From NCBI RefSeq assembly GCF_021491355.1, contig NZ_JAKENF010000001.1, forward strand, positions 744,001-808,000: a DNA stretch of 64,000 nucleotides, in the 5' to 3' direction. Under the pieces are notes generated by a model, which had not been told where the DNA came from, ran no database searches, and saw only the letters and a program-made list of their open reading frames with translations. This DNA comes from Alitabrizicola rongguiensis. Its GTDB lineage: Bacteria; Pseudomonadota; Alphaproteobacteria; Rhodobacterales; Rhodobacteraceae. This document shows, in pieces, positions 15,280 through 23,793 of the stretch (within the stretch, counting starts at the first letter, position 1; each line of letters opens with the position of its first letter). Both the position numbers and the translations under genes were made by a program.

Positions 15280-17649
15280 ATGACGGTTCAGCTCAACATC
15301 ATCGAACAGCGGTTGCTTTGGCTGTCGCACTGGATGATCCACAACGCCAACCACATCCGGCCGAAAACTGACCAGATCAAGACTGGTGGCCATCAGGCAT
15401 CTTCCGCCTCGATGGTCTCGATTATGACGGCGCTCTACTTCTCGGCGCTAAGGCCTGAGGACCGCGTGGCGGTCAAGCCGCACGCATCTCCGATCTTCCA
15501 TGCCATGCAATATCTCATGGGGAATCTGGATCGCGACAGGATGGAGAACTTCCGCGGTTTCGGCGGCGTGCAATCCTATCCATCGCGAACCAAGGACGTT
15601 GACGATATCGACTTCTCGACCGGCTCCGTTGGGTTGGGGGTTGCGATCACCTCATTTGCGTCCCTCGTGCAGGACTACATTCGCGCCAAGGCGTGGGGGC
15701 GGGAAGTGTCTCCGGGACGGATGGTGGCCCTGATGGGCGATGCCGAACTGGACGAGGGCAACATCTACGAGGCGCTTCAGGAAGGCTGGAAGCACGACCT
15801 GCGAAACGTCTGGTGGGTGATCGACTACAACAGGCAGTCCCTGGACGGCGTCGTGCGGGAAGGCCTGTGGCAGCGGATCGAGAAAGTCTTCGATGCGTTT
15901 GGCTGGGACGTGGTCAAGATGAAGTATGGCATCCGTCAGCGCGAAGCCTTCGCGGAGCCCGGGGGTGAAGCTCTGCGGCGGTGGATCGACGCCTGCCCGA
16001 ACCAGGACTATTCGGCACTAACCTTTATGGGCGGCGCGGTCTGGCGAAAGCGGCTGATGGAAGATCTGGGAGATCAGGGTGCAGTCACGGCATTGCTCGA
16101 AAGGCGGTCCGATGCACAGCTCGCCGAGCTGATGGAAAACCTGGGAGGCAACTGCGTCGTCTCGATGGCCGAAGCTTTCGCCGCGGCGACATCCGATCGC
16201 CCGACCTGCTTTCTGGCCTACACGGTCAAGGGATGGGGCACCCCGATCGCTGGCCACAAGGACAACCATGGCGGCCTGATGACCAAGGCGCAGATGGAGG
16301 AGTGGCAGGCTCACATGGGCGTCCCAGCCGGTGAGGAATGGGACCGGTTCGCGGCGGTCAAGGACATACCCGCGCTTGAGTCCTTCCTGAGACAAGTGCC
16401 CTTCTTCGCCCAGGGCACGCGGCGACACACAGACAAGCCGATCCCTGCGCCAACGGTCGCAATAGAGTCCGATCGCGAGATCTCGACCCAGGCAGCCTTC
16501 GGAAAGATCCTCGACAACCTTGCCCGCATGGGTGGCCAGTTGGCCGACAGGATCGTCACCGCCTCACCCGATGTCACTGGGACAACCAGCCTCGGACCCT
16601 GGGTGAACCGACGCAAGCTGTTCTCGCGCCAGCCAATCGCGGACGTCTTCCAGACCGAAAAGATCTCGTCGACCGCCAAATGGGACTTTGCTCCGGAAGG
16701 CCAGCATATGGAACTGGGAATTGCCGAGATGAACCTGTTCCTCTGGCTGGGGGCGGCAGGCCTGGCGCATTCGCTGTTCGGGCGCCGGCTGATTCCCATC
16801 GGGACAGTCTACGACCCGTTCGTTTCGCGTGGCCTCGATGCACTGAACTACGCCTGCTACCAGGATGCCCGGTTCATCATCGTCGGCACCCCCTCCGGCG
16901 TGACCCTGGCGCCAGAGGGTGGCGCGCACCAGTCGATAGCCTCGCCCCTTATCGGGATGAGTCAGGACGGCCTGGCGGCGTTCGAACCTGCATTCGCCGA
17001 TGAACTGGCAGCAATCATGTCCTGGTCCTTCGACTACCTGCAACGGGACGGGGACGGCGTGGAAGATCCTCGGACATGGCTGCGCGACAGCACCGGAGGG
17101 TCGGTCTATCTGCGCCTGTCAACAAACCCTATCGAACAGGTCGGCCGAAGGACTGACGATGCCTTCCGCCGCGGGGTGATCGACGGCGGCTACTGGCTGC
17201 GCCCGCCCGGTCCGAATTGCGAGATCGTTTTGGCCTACCAGGGCGTGATCGCACCGGAGGTGAGTCTTGCCGCAGGCCGGATTGCCGAAGCACGGCGGGA
17301 CGTGGGGGTGCTTGCCGTCACCTCGGCCGATCGCCTGAATGCGGGCTGGACAGCCGCGCAACGCGCCCGCGCCCATGGAAGGCCGGACGCTCAATCTCAT
17401 GTGGAGGCGCTGCTTGCCGGACTGCCCGGCCATTGTCGGATCGTAACCATCATCGACGGTCACCCGGCGACCCTTGCCTGGCTCGGGGGCGTGCACGGTC
17501 ATCAGACGATCCCGCTTGGCGTCGAGCATTTTGGCCAGACCGGCACGATCGGCGATCTCTATCGCCACTTTGGAATCGATGCCGCTTCCATCGCCGAAAG
17601 GGCATTGCAGCTTTCGCCGGGACGAAGGCCAGACCGCAGACCGACCTAG
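15280..17649 (+). CDS. Homodimeric 2-oxo acid dehydrogenase E1 / transketolase-like protein (AceE/MdeB-like)
   Basis: This 789-residue thiamine-diphosphate enzyme starts at the ATG at 15280 behind GGGAGGCAGTC. It has the AceE layout: HQASSASM near residue 40, the ThDP-binding region GDAELDEGNIYEAL followed by NVWWVIDYNRQSLDG, a long middle domain, and a transketolase C-terminal domain. It is about 100 residues shorter than AceE. No E2 or E3 genes adjoin, so it would have to borrow those subunits or act alone. With the divergent Lrp regulator it resembles MdeB, which oxidises 2-oxobutyrate. The oxo acid is not readable. Confidence 0.8.
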   Translation: MTVQLNIIEQRLLWLSHWMIHNANHIRPKTDQIKTGGHQASSASMVSIMTALYFSALRPEDRVAVKPHASPIFHAMQYLMGNLDRDRMENFRGFGGVQSYPSRTKDVDDIDFSTGSVGLGVAITSFASLVQDYIRAKAWGREVSPGRMVALMGDAELDEGNIYEALQEGWKHDLRNVWWVIDYNRQSLDGVVREGLWQRIEKVFDAFGWDVVKMKYGIRQREAFAEPGGEALRRWIDACPNQDYSALTFMGGAVWRKRLMEDLGDQGAVTALLERRSDAQLAELMENLGGNCVVSMAEAFAAATSDRPTCFLAYTVKGWGTPIAGHKDNHGGLMTKAQMEEWQAHMGVPAGEEWDRFAAVKDIPALESFLRQVPFFAQGTRRHTDKPIPAPTVAIESDREISTQAAFGKILDNLARMGGQLADRIVTASPDVTGTTSLGPWVNRRKLFSRQPIADVFQTEKISSTAKWDFAPEGQHMELGIAEMNLFLWLGAAGLAHSLFGRRLIPIGTVYDPFVSRGLDALNYACYQDARFIIVGTPSGVTLAPEGGAHQSIASPLIGMSQDGLAAFEPAFADELAAIMSWSFDYLQRDGDGVEDPRTWLRDSTGGSVYLRLSTNPIEQVGRRTDDAFRRGVIDGGYWLRPPGPNCEIVLAYQGVIAPEVSLAAGRIAEARRDVGVLAVTSADRLNAGWTAAQRARAHGRPDAQSHVEALLAGLPGHCRIVTIIDGHPATLAWLGGVHGHQTIPLGVEHFGQTGTIGDLYRHFGIDAASIAERALQLSPGRRPDRRPT

Positions 17650-17669
17650 GAACGGCAGAGCAGGACGAT

Positions 17670-17697
17670 GGCGCCCAGCCCTGTCTAGGGGGGCGCC
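17670..17697. terminator. Possible bidirectional hairpin between the E1-like and SDR genes
   Basis: GGCGCCC and GGGCGCC form a 7-bp stem around a 14-nt loop in the 64-bp gap between convergent genes. There is no T-run on either side. Confidence 0.3.
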
Positions 17698-17713
17698 GCC
17701 AAGGCCGGATGCG

Positions 17714-18454
17714 CTAGGGCGTGCCTCCGGCGATGGCGATGGCTTGACCATTCACGCCACGCGCGGCGCGCGAACACAGCCATAGCGCGGTAGCTGTCAC
17801 TTCCACTGGCTGGAAAAGACGACGCTGCGGGCTCAGTGCCTCGAGAGAAGCGCGGGCCTCATGCGGCTGCCGGCCAGTCTTGGCGACGATGTTGTCGATG
17901 GTCCGATCCGTCATTTCGGTGTCGAGATAGCCTGGACAGATCGCATTCAAGGTAACCCCGCGCGTCGCGAACTCTTCGGCGAGGGAACGCACAAGGCCGA
18001 TCACTCCATGTTTGGCCGCCGCGTAGGCCCCGATGTAGGAGTAGCCGCGCAGACCGGCGATCGATGATATGGCGATCAGCCGCCCGGGCTCCTCCATGCG
18101 CCGCACCCCCTCGCGGAACGTCAGGAATGTTCCGGTCAGGTTAACGGCAAGCATGGCATTCCAGTGCTCCAACGTCATCCGCGCAAAAGGGGCGCTGTCG
18201 GCGGCACCTGCATTTGCCAGAACGATGTCGCACTTTCCCGCCGCATCGAACAGACGCGCGACTGACCCTTCGTCTGTGACGTCGCACAACTGCATCTGAA
18301 TTCCACCAATGCGCCGCGCCACGCGCTCAAGCGCATCGGCTCGGCGGCCCGCGATCACGACATGGGCCCCAGCCGCGGAAAAGCCTCGGGCGAGATCGGC
18401 GCCGACTCCGCTGCCGCCGCCGGTGATAAGGACACGTTTTCCGGACAGATCCAC
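17714..18454 (-). CDS. Short-chain dehydrogenase/reductase
   Basis: This 246-residue SDR starts at the GTG at 18454, chosen because AAGGAAA lies 6 bp upstream and the next gene upstream ends 11 bp before. An in-frame ATG at 18496 would overlap that gene by 31 bp. The cofactor loop is TGGGSGVG, the active site is SSIAGLRGYSYIGAYAAAK, and it ends GVNGQAIAIAGGTP. It is the second gene of an SDR-SDR pair transcribed away from the enoyl-CoA hydratase operon, with a shared operator between. It probably acts on a hydroxyacyl or cyclic alcohol intermediate of the island. Confidence 0.85.
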   Translation of the reverse strand: MDLSGKRVLITGGGSGVGADLARGFSAAGAHVVIAGRRADALERVARRIGGIQMQLCDVTDEGSVARLFDAAGKCDIVLANAGAADSAPFARMTLEHWNAMLAVNLTGTFLTFREGVRRMEEPGRLIAISSIAGLRGYSYIGAYAAAKHGVIGLVRSLAEEFATRGVTLNAICPGYLDTEMTDRTIDNIVAKTGRQPHEARASLEALSPQRRLFQPVEVTATALWLCSRAARGVNGQAIAIAGGTP

Positions 18455-18465
18455 TGAATTTTCCT

Positions 18466-19230
18466 TCAAACAAAGCGCCGCATTGCGCGCACCCAACCCT
18501 CGTAGTCTTCGGCCTTGCGCCTGAAGTATCGGCGAACCTGGGCATGGGGTGTGACCATGAACTGGTTCGCCGTCACGCCATCAAGGCCCGCGATGGCAAC
18601 TTCCTCAGCCGTCAGAACGCCATCCGATTGCACGGGACCTTCCGGAATCGTCTCCAGCAGTGGCGTCGCCACGCCCTGTGGGCAAAGCACGGTTACGCCT
18701 ATTCCCGCGGCTCCATGCGATATCGCAAGACTTTCGGCAAAGCCGAGCGCCGCGTGTTTCGTTGTCGAATAGACTGCGCTTCCCGACTGGGTCAGCAAGC
18801 CTGCGGCGGAAAGCGTCTGCAGAAAATGTCCCTGTCCCCGTGCCAACATGTGGGGCAGCGCGAGACGCGCAAGGCGCACATGCGCAAGGACGTTGATTTC
18901 CCACGCAGCCGCCCAGATGCCGTCGCTCGGGGACGCAATGCTGCCCTGCAGTTCGAACCCGCTCGCGATCCCCGCATTGCAGCAGAGTAGACCGATCGGC
19001 CCCACGTGCTGCTCGGTTCCGCCGACAAGCTCGGCAAGGTAACCGGGGTCGCGCACATCGCCGGGCATGGCGATCCCGCCGATCTCATCGGCAACGCGCA
19101 TGGCACCGTCGGCGTTCCTGTCTGCGACGATGACCTTGCCGGCCCCGCGTCTTGCGGCCTCGCGGGCCAGGGCGGCCCCGATCCCGCTGGCCGCGCCCGT
19201 GACCACGACAATTTCACCTGCAACCTGCAT
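18466..19230 (-). CDS. Short-chain dehydrogenase/reductase
   Basis: This 254-residue SDR starts at the ATG at 19230 behind CGGAGGATCAG. The cofactor loop is TGAASGIG, with CCNAG, the active site LSAAGLLTQSGSAVYSTTK, and a C-terminus that lacks the usual GG-x-hydrophobic end and finishes GWVRAMRRFV. This resembles SDRs near acyl-CoA gene sets. It is the first gene of the minus-strand SDR pair and diverges from the plus-strand operon at 19396. A TTGACA box at 19278-19273 on this strand abuts the FadR-type operator at 19283. Confidence 0.85.
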   Translation of the reverse strand: MQVAGEIVVVTGAASGIGAALAREAARRGAGKVIVADRNADGAMRVADEIGGIAMPGDVRDPGYLAELVGGTEQHVGPIGLLCCNAGIASGFELQGSIASPSDGIWAAAWEINVLAHVRLARLALPHMLARGQGHFLQTLSAAGLLTQSGSAVYSTTKHAALGFAESLAISHGAAGIGVTVLCPQGVATPLLETIPEGPVQSDGVLTAEEVAIAGLDGVTANQFMVTPHAQVRRYFRRKAEDYEGWVRAMRRFV

Positions 19231-19272
19231 CTGATCCTCCGTCCGGCCAATCCTCCCAACGGGAGACATGAT

Positions 19273-19278
19273 TGTCAA
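19273..19278 (-). promoter_or_regulatory. -35 box of the SDR pair
   Basis: TTGACA on the minus strand lies 4 bp from the operator at 19283-19295, mirroring the plus-strand TTGACA 4 bp on its other side. The -10 (about 19250-19255) is weak. Confidence 0.4.
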
Positions 19279-19282
19279 TCGG

Positions 19283-19295
19283 ACTGTCGGACAAT
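19283..19295. promoter_or_regulatory. FadR-type operator ACTGTCGGACAAT
   Basis: Matches the consensus ATTGTCSGACAAT at 12 of 13 positions. It is centred between two divergent TTGACA boxes, each exactly 4 bp away, so one protein here could control both transcription units. Confidence 0.65.
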
Positions 19296-19299
19296 CCGT

Positions 19300-19329
19300 T
19301 TGACAACGATCCAAGTGGTGCGACATAAC
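19300..19329 (+). promoter_or_regulatory. Promoter for the hydratase-thiolase-dehydrogenase operon
   Basis: TTGACA (19300-19305), an 18-bp spacer and CATAAC (19324-19329). It shares TGTCGGACAATCCGTTTGAC with the promoter at 12371-12417. Confidence 0.55.
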
Positions 19330-19395
19330 GGTTATCGGACGAAGGGCCGAATGCCGGGCGCTCCCCAGGTCGCATCAGGCCGGGGGCCAAGGCAG

Positions 19396-20199
19396 ATGGC
19401 AGAAAACCAGCTTGTCGGAACATCCATGATACCAGCACCGATCCTGCTTCACCGCGACGGCGCCGTGGCAAACCTGCGCTTCAACCGGCCCGAGGCCCTG
19501 AACGCGATCAATCAGGAGCTGGCCGAGCTTCTTGAGCACCATCTGCGCAGCCTGTCGGCCGACCCGTCGATCCGCGTAGTTGTCCTTTCTGGCGCCGGCA
19601 AAGGCTTCACCGGAGGCGGTGATCTGTCGGTCTTCCGCGGTGCCTCCAGCTTTCCGGAGGCCGCAGACGTCCTGATCGGGCCATTGCATCGGGCGGTGAT
19701 GATCCTGCGCGAGATGCCGCAGATCGTCGTGGCAAGCCTGCACGGTGCGGTAGCAGGTGCAGGGCTGAGCTTTGCGATGCTGGCAGACCTCGCCATTGCC
19801 GCGGACACGATCCGGATGAACATGGCCTATGCCCGCATCCAGGCTGTACCGGACTGCGGCGGCTCCTGGGCGCTGGCCAGGCTGGTGGGCGCCCGCAAGG
19901 CCCTGGAGATCGCATTACTGTCCGACACCATCGGCGCCGACGAAGCGCTGCTTCTTGGTCTTGTAAACCGGGTGGTGCCCGAACCAGATCTGGCCGCCGA
20001 GACAGCGGCAATCGCGAACCGCCTCGCGCGTCAGTCGCCCGCGTCGGCCAGGGGAATCCGGGATCTGCTGCGCCAGTCGCTGCAAACCAGACTCCCGGAT
20101 CAACTGGACGCCGAACGCGCCGCGTTCCGGGCTGCCGCAGCCCAACCTGAATTCGCAGATGCGATTGCCGGGTTCTTTGCCCGCAATGCCAAACCATGA
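19396..20199 (+). CDS. Enoyl-CoA hydratase/isomerase family protein
   Basis: This 267-residue crotonase-fold protein starts at the ATG at 19396 behind AAGGCAG; an ATG at 19426 is possible. NLRFNRPEALNAINQE opens the fold. GKGFTGGGDLSVF is the first oxyanion-hole region and HGAVAGAGLSFAMLADLAIAA the second. The usual catalytic glutamate region reads YARIQAVPDCGGSW. It heads a probable operon with the thiolase (19-bp gap) and the dehydrogenase-hydratase fusion. The role is hydration or isomerisation of an enoyl-CoA in the island pathway; chain length is unknown. Confidence 0.85.
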   Translation: MAENQLVGTSMIPAPILLHRDGAVANLRFNRPEALNAINQELAELLEHHLRSLSADPSIRVVVLSGAGKGFTGGGDLSVFRGASSFPEAADVLIGPLHRAVMILREMPQIVVASLHGAVAGAGLSFAMLADLAIAADTIRMNMAYARIQAVPDCGGSWALARLVGARKALEIALLSDTIGADEALLLGLVNRVVPEPDLAAETAAIANRLARQSPASARGIRDLLRQSLQTRLPDQLDAERAAFRAAAAQPEFADAIAGFFARNAKP

Positions 20200-20218
20200 A
20201 CCCCGCCACGGAGGCTCC

Positions 20219-21355
20219 ATGATCCGCGACGCCGTAATCGCCGCCTATGTCCGCAGCCCCTTCACCTTCGCGCGCAAGGGCGCCCTCGCCTCCGTCCGGC
20301 CTGACGATTTGGGGGCCCATGTCATTCGCGCCCTGCTCAGCCGCACCGGTGTAGACGGCAGCGAGATCGAGGATGTCGTCTGGGGCTGCGCCTTTCCGGA
20401 AGGCGAACAGGGTCTGAACATCGGCCGTGTGGTCGGCTTGCGGGCAGGTCTGCCAGTTTCCACGGCCGGCATGACGGTGAACCGCTGGTGCGGCTCCTCC
20501 ATTCAGGCGGTTCAGGCGGCGTGCGGCATGATTCTGATGGGCGCGGGCGTTGCCTATATCGCAGGCGGCACGGAAAGCATGAGCCGGGTGCCGATGATGG
20601 GCTACAACATCCTGCCACCACCGACATGGAGCGCGGATGAGGTCAGCGACTTCATCAATGTCGGCCTGACGGCAGAGCGGGTTGCGCGAGAACATGGCAT
20701 TTCGCGCGACGAACAGGATGCCTTCGCCTTCAAGAGCCACAGCAAGGCGTTCGCGGCCCGAGCAGACGGACGCCTGTCAGCCGAGGTCGCGCCGATCGAG
20801 GTCAACGGCGGCACCGTTGCCGAGGATGGCTGCATTCGTGACACAACTCTGGCGGATCTGGGGACCTTGAAGACGGTTTTCCTGAAGGATGGCACCGTCA
20901 CGGCGGGCTCCTCGTCGCCCATGACCGACGGGGCCACGGCGCTGCTCGTCTGCACGCCAGCGTTCGTAGAAAGCCGCGGACTCGTCCCACTGGCTCGGGT
21001 TGCCGGATTTGCCGTTTCGGGTTGTGAGCCGGGCGTCATGGGGCTGGGGCCGATCGAAAGCAGCCGGAAGGCCGTCAAGCGCGCCGGGCTGAAGATCGAC
21101 GATATCGACATCGTCGAGATGAACGAGGCTTTCGCCTCGCAGGCCGAGGCCTGCCGCCGGCAACTCGACATCGACCCGGCGAGGCTGAATATCGACGGGG
21201 GCGCCATCGCGCTTGGCCATCCGCTCGGAGCGACAGGCGGTCGTCTTGTCGGCAAGGCGGCAACGCTCTTGAAACGCGAAGGCAAGCGATACGCGCTCGC
21301 GACCCAATGCATCGGCGGCGGCATGGGCATCGCCATGGTGCTGGAGGCGGCATGA
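20219..21355 (+). CDS. Thiolase (acetyl-CoA C-acyltransferase)
   Basis: This 378-residue thiolase starts at the ATG at 20219 behind CGGAGG. The nucleophile region reads VNRWCGSSIQAVQ, near residue 88. The later catalytic motifs are GGAIALGHPLGATGGRL (His) and CIGGGMGIAMV (second Cys). Length and motifs fit degradative thiolases that split 3-oxoacyl-CoA with CoA. The stop overlaps the start region of the next gene (GCATGATG), so they are translationally coupled. Together with that gene it forms a complete beta-oxidation core. It could equally release acetyl-CoA or propionyl-CoA; substrate unknown. Confidence 0.92.
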   Translation: MIRDAVIAAYVRSPFTFARKGALASVRPDDLGAHVIRALLSRTGVDGSEIEDVVWGCAFPEGEQGLNIGRVVGLRAGLPVSTAGMTVNRWCGSSIQAVQAACGMILMGAGVAYIAGGTESMSRVPMMGYNILPPPTWSADEVSDFINVGLTAERVAREHGISRDEQDAFAFKSHSKAFAARADGRLSAEVAPIEVNGGTVAEDGCIRDTTLADLGTLKTVFLKDGTVTAGSSSPMTDGATALLVCTPAFVESRGLVPLARVAGFAVSGCEPGVMGLGPIESSRKAVKRAGLKIDDIDIVEMNEAFASQAEACRRQLDIDPARLNIDGGAIALGHPLGATGGRLVGKAATLLKREGKRYALATQCIGGGMGIAMVLEAA

Positions 21356-23694
21356 TGACCGCTCCATCGAAAGTCTCGACGGCGGTGATGGCAGCGGGCG
21401 TGGCCGAAACCGGAATTCGGCGGGTCATGGTCATAGGTGCCGGGTCCATGGGATCAGGCATCGCTGCACAGTTCGCCAATGCCGGGGTGCAGGTTGATCT
21501 GCTCGATGTCGCCGGGAGTCCTCCCAACTCGATCGCCGAGGGCGGGATTGCCCGCCAGCTCAAGGCCGGCGGCTTCATGGCGCCCGAGGCCGCGCGCCTG
21601 ATCCTTGCCGGCACTGTCGACAGCGACCTGTCCAGGGCGGCGGAGGCGGACTGGATCGTCGAAGTCGTGATCGAGAACCTGGATGCCAAACGCGATCTGT
21701 TCAAGCGGATAGAACAGCACTGCCGCCCAGGCACACCGATCAGTTCCAACACCTCGACGCTTCGGCTTGCAGATCTGACGGCCGGTATGGGCGAAGACTA
21801 TGTCCGTGATTTTGTCATCACGCATTTCTTCAACCCTCCCCGCACGATGCCGCTCGTCGAGCTTGTGGCAGGCCCCAGGACCAATCCGGAAACTGTCGCT
21901 CGTGTCCGCCGCGGGCTGGAGACGATTCTCGGCAAGACAGTGATCGATTGCTTTGACACGCCCGGCTTTATCGCCAACCGGATCGGCTGCTACTGGCTGG
22001 CGATGGGCAGCCTCGAGGCAAAGCGTCTTGGGCTTACGGTTGAAGAGGCGGACGCGGTCAACACCGCCCTCGGCGTTCCCAAAAGCGGGGTGTTCGGCTG
22101 CCTGGACCTGGTCGGTCTCGACCTTGTCCCGCCGGTCTGGGGAAGCCTCAAACACTCCCTGCCGAAGTCGGACGACCTGAACCGCTTCGACCTTACGACG
22201 GATCCCCTGATCGCGCGTCTCGTCGCCGAGGGACGCCATGGGCGCAAGTCCAGGGCTGGCTTCAGCCGCCGCCTGCCGGATGGCGGCTTTGAAACGGCCG
22301 ACCTCGTCACCGGCGAGTATCGCCCGGCCCAAGCACCCGACCTGCCGGGCAAGGGCCGCGACCTTGACGCGCTGATTTCGGATGGCGGACCAATTGGCGG
22401 ATATGCCCGAAGCCTCTTGTCGAATGTGATCGCCTATGCGGCCGAACATGCGCCAGACATTGCGGAAGACACCGGCGCAATCGACCTGGCAATGCAGCTT
22501 GGCTATGGCTGGAAGGACGGTCCGTTCGCCTTGGCGGATCGTGTCGGAGCAGACCGGATCGCTGGCTGGGTCGCGGCTGAGGGCCGTGCCGTCCCTCCGC
22601 TCCTGAGCAGGGCGCAGGGTCTTGGTGGCTTTCGCAAGCCAGTGGGACAGTGGCTGTCCACCTCCGCGCCTGATTACGCCCTTAGCCGAACCACCAATCC
22701 GAGCCTGCTCGACCGCGCGCGGCTTGCGTGCCCGCCGCTTTGGAGCAACGCCCTCGCCAAGGTCTGGGATCTGGGCGAAGGGGTAGGCTGCTTTGAGGCG
22801 GGATCGAAGATGAACAGCTTCGATCCTGTGGTGTTCGACCTTCTCGAGACTGTCCTCGCGCAAGGCACGGGGCGCATCCGTGCGCTGGTCCTTGGAAACG
22901 ACCATCCCCGGGCTTTCTCAGTCGGGGCCGACCTGGCCTTCATTTCCGTGATGATCGCACAAGGCAGGCTTGCGGATGTCGACCGATACATTGAGCGGGG
23001 GCAGCACCTGTTCCTGGCGATGAAGCGGGCGCCCTTCCCCGTAGTGGCTGCCGCTCACGGATTTGCGCTCGGGGGAGGATGCGAGTTCACGCTGCATGCG
23101 GATGCTGTCGTTGCCCATGCCGAACTCAACATGGCCTTGCCCGAGGTAAAGGTGGGGCTTGTCCCGGCTTGGGGCGGCTGCACCCAACTATTGCTTCGAA
23201 GCCACCAGGCAGCCGCGGCAAAAGGTCCGGTAGCGGCGGCACGACCCGTCTTCCAGACAATCTTCGCCGGCGAGTTCAGCACGTCAGCGGCAGATGCGAA
23301 GGGCAAGGGATATCTTCGCCCAGATGCACAGGTCGTGATGAACCGCGCCGGATTGCTGCCTGAGGCCCGGCACCACGCGCTGACACTGGCCGAAGGCTAC
23401 AAGCCCCCTGAGCCAGCCCTGATCCAGGTTGCCGGTCCATCCGGCAAAAGCGGGCTGATGGTCGAGATGCAGGCCCGCACCGCAGCTGGTGGCCTTACCG
23501 AGACGGATCTGGCCATGGCTGAAACGTTGGCCGAGGTGCTGACGGGGGGACCGTCGGGTGATCCGCTGCGGCCAGAGACCGAAGAAGCGATAATGGCGCT
23601 CGAGCGGGCGGCACTGCTGGAGCTTGCAAAGCGCCCCAGCACCCGCGCCCGGATCGATCACATGCTGGCTACGGGCAGACCGCTGCGGAACTGA
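21352..23694 (+). CDS. 3-hydroxyacyl-CoA dehydrogenase / enoyl-CoA hydratase fusion (FadN-like order)
   Basis: This 780-residue protein has the dehydrogenase first, as in Bacillus FadN, and not hydratase first as in E. coli FadB. The NAD fold is VMVIGAGSMGSGIAAQFANAGV near residue 25. ITHFFNPPRTMPLVELV and DTPGFIANRIG mark the dehydrogenase core. The crotonase domain lies at about residues 475-650 (RAFSVGADL, HGFALGGGCEF, LPEVKVGLVPAWGG). Two ATGs at 21352 and 21355 overlap the thiolase stop; the first is used. It performs hydration and oxidation of enoyl-CoA to 3-oxoacyl-CoA, feeding the thiolase. Confidence 0.92.
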   Translation: MMTAPSKVSTAVMAAGVAETGIRRVMVIGAGSMGSGIAAQFANAGVQVDLLDVAGSPPNSIAEGGIARQLKAGGFMAPEAARLILAGTVDSDLSRAAEADWIVEVVIENLDAKRDLFKRIEQHCRPGTPISSNTSTLRLADLTAGMGEDYVRDFVITHFFNPPRTMPLVELVAGPRTNPETVARVRRGLETILGKTVIDCFDTPGFIANRIGCYWLAMGSLEAKRLGLTVEEADAVNTALGVPKSGVFGCLDLVGLDLVPPVWGSLKHSLPKSDDLNRFDLTTDPLIARLVAEGRHGRKSRAGFSRRLPDGGFETADLVTGEYRPAQAPDLPGKGRDLDALISDGGPIGGYARSLLSNVIAYAAEHAPDIAEDTGAIDLAMQLGYGWKDGPFALADRVGADRIAGWVAAEGRAVPPLLSRAQGLGGFRKPVGQWLSTSAPDYALSRTTNPSLLDRARLACPPLWSNALAKVWDLGEGVGCFEAGSKMNSFDPVVFDLLETVLAQGTGRIRALVLGNDHPRAFSVGADLAFISVMIAQGRLADVDRYIERGQHLFLAMKRAPFPVVAAAHGFALGGGCEFTLHADAVVAHAELNMALPEVKVGLVPAWGGCTQLLLRSHQAAAAKGPVAAARPVFQTIFAGEFSTSAADAKGKGYLRPDAQVVMNRAGLLPEARHHALTLAEGYKPPEPALIQVAGPSGKSGLMVEMQARTAAGGLTETDLAMAETLAEVLTGGPSGDPLRPETEEAIMALERAALLELAKRPSTRARIDHMLATGRPLRN

Positions 23695-23742
23695 CAGGAC
23701 TATCGTCACTGGCGCCCGTTGACAGCATAGTAGATGTGTAAG

Positions 23743-23755
23743 ATTGTCGGACAAC
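23743..23755. promoter_or_regulatory. FadR-type operator ATTGTCGGACAAC
   Basis: Matches the consensus at 12 of 13 positions. TTGACA at 23719-23724 lies 18 bp before it, so here the operator would cover the -10 region and block transcription of the kinase/acyl-CoA dehydrogenase unit, unlike the upstream placement elsewhere. Confidence 0.6.
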
Positions 23756-23793
23756 AGGACATTCAGTCACAATATGCTCTTGGGAGGAGCAGA

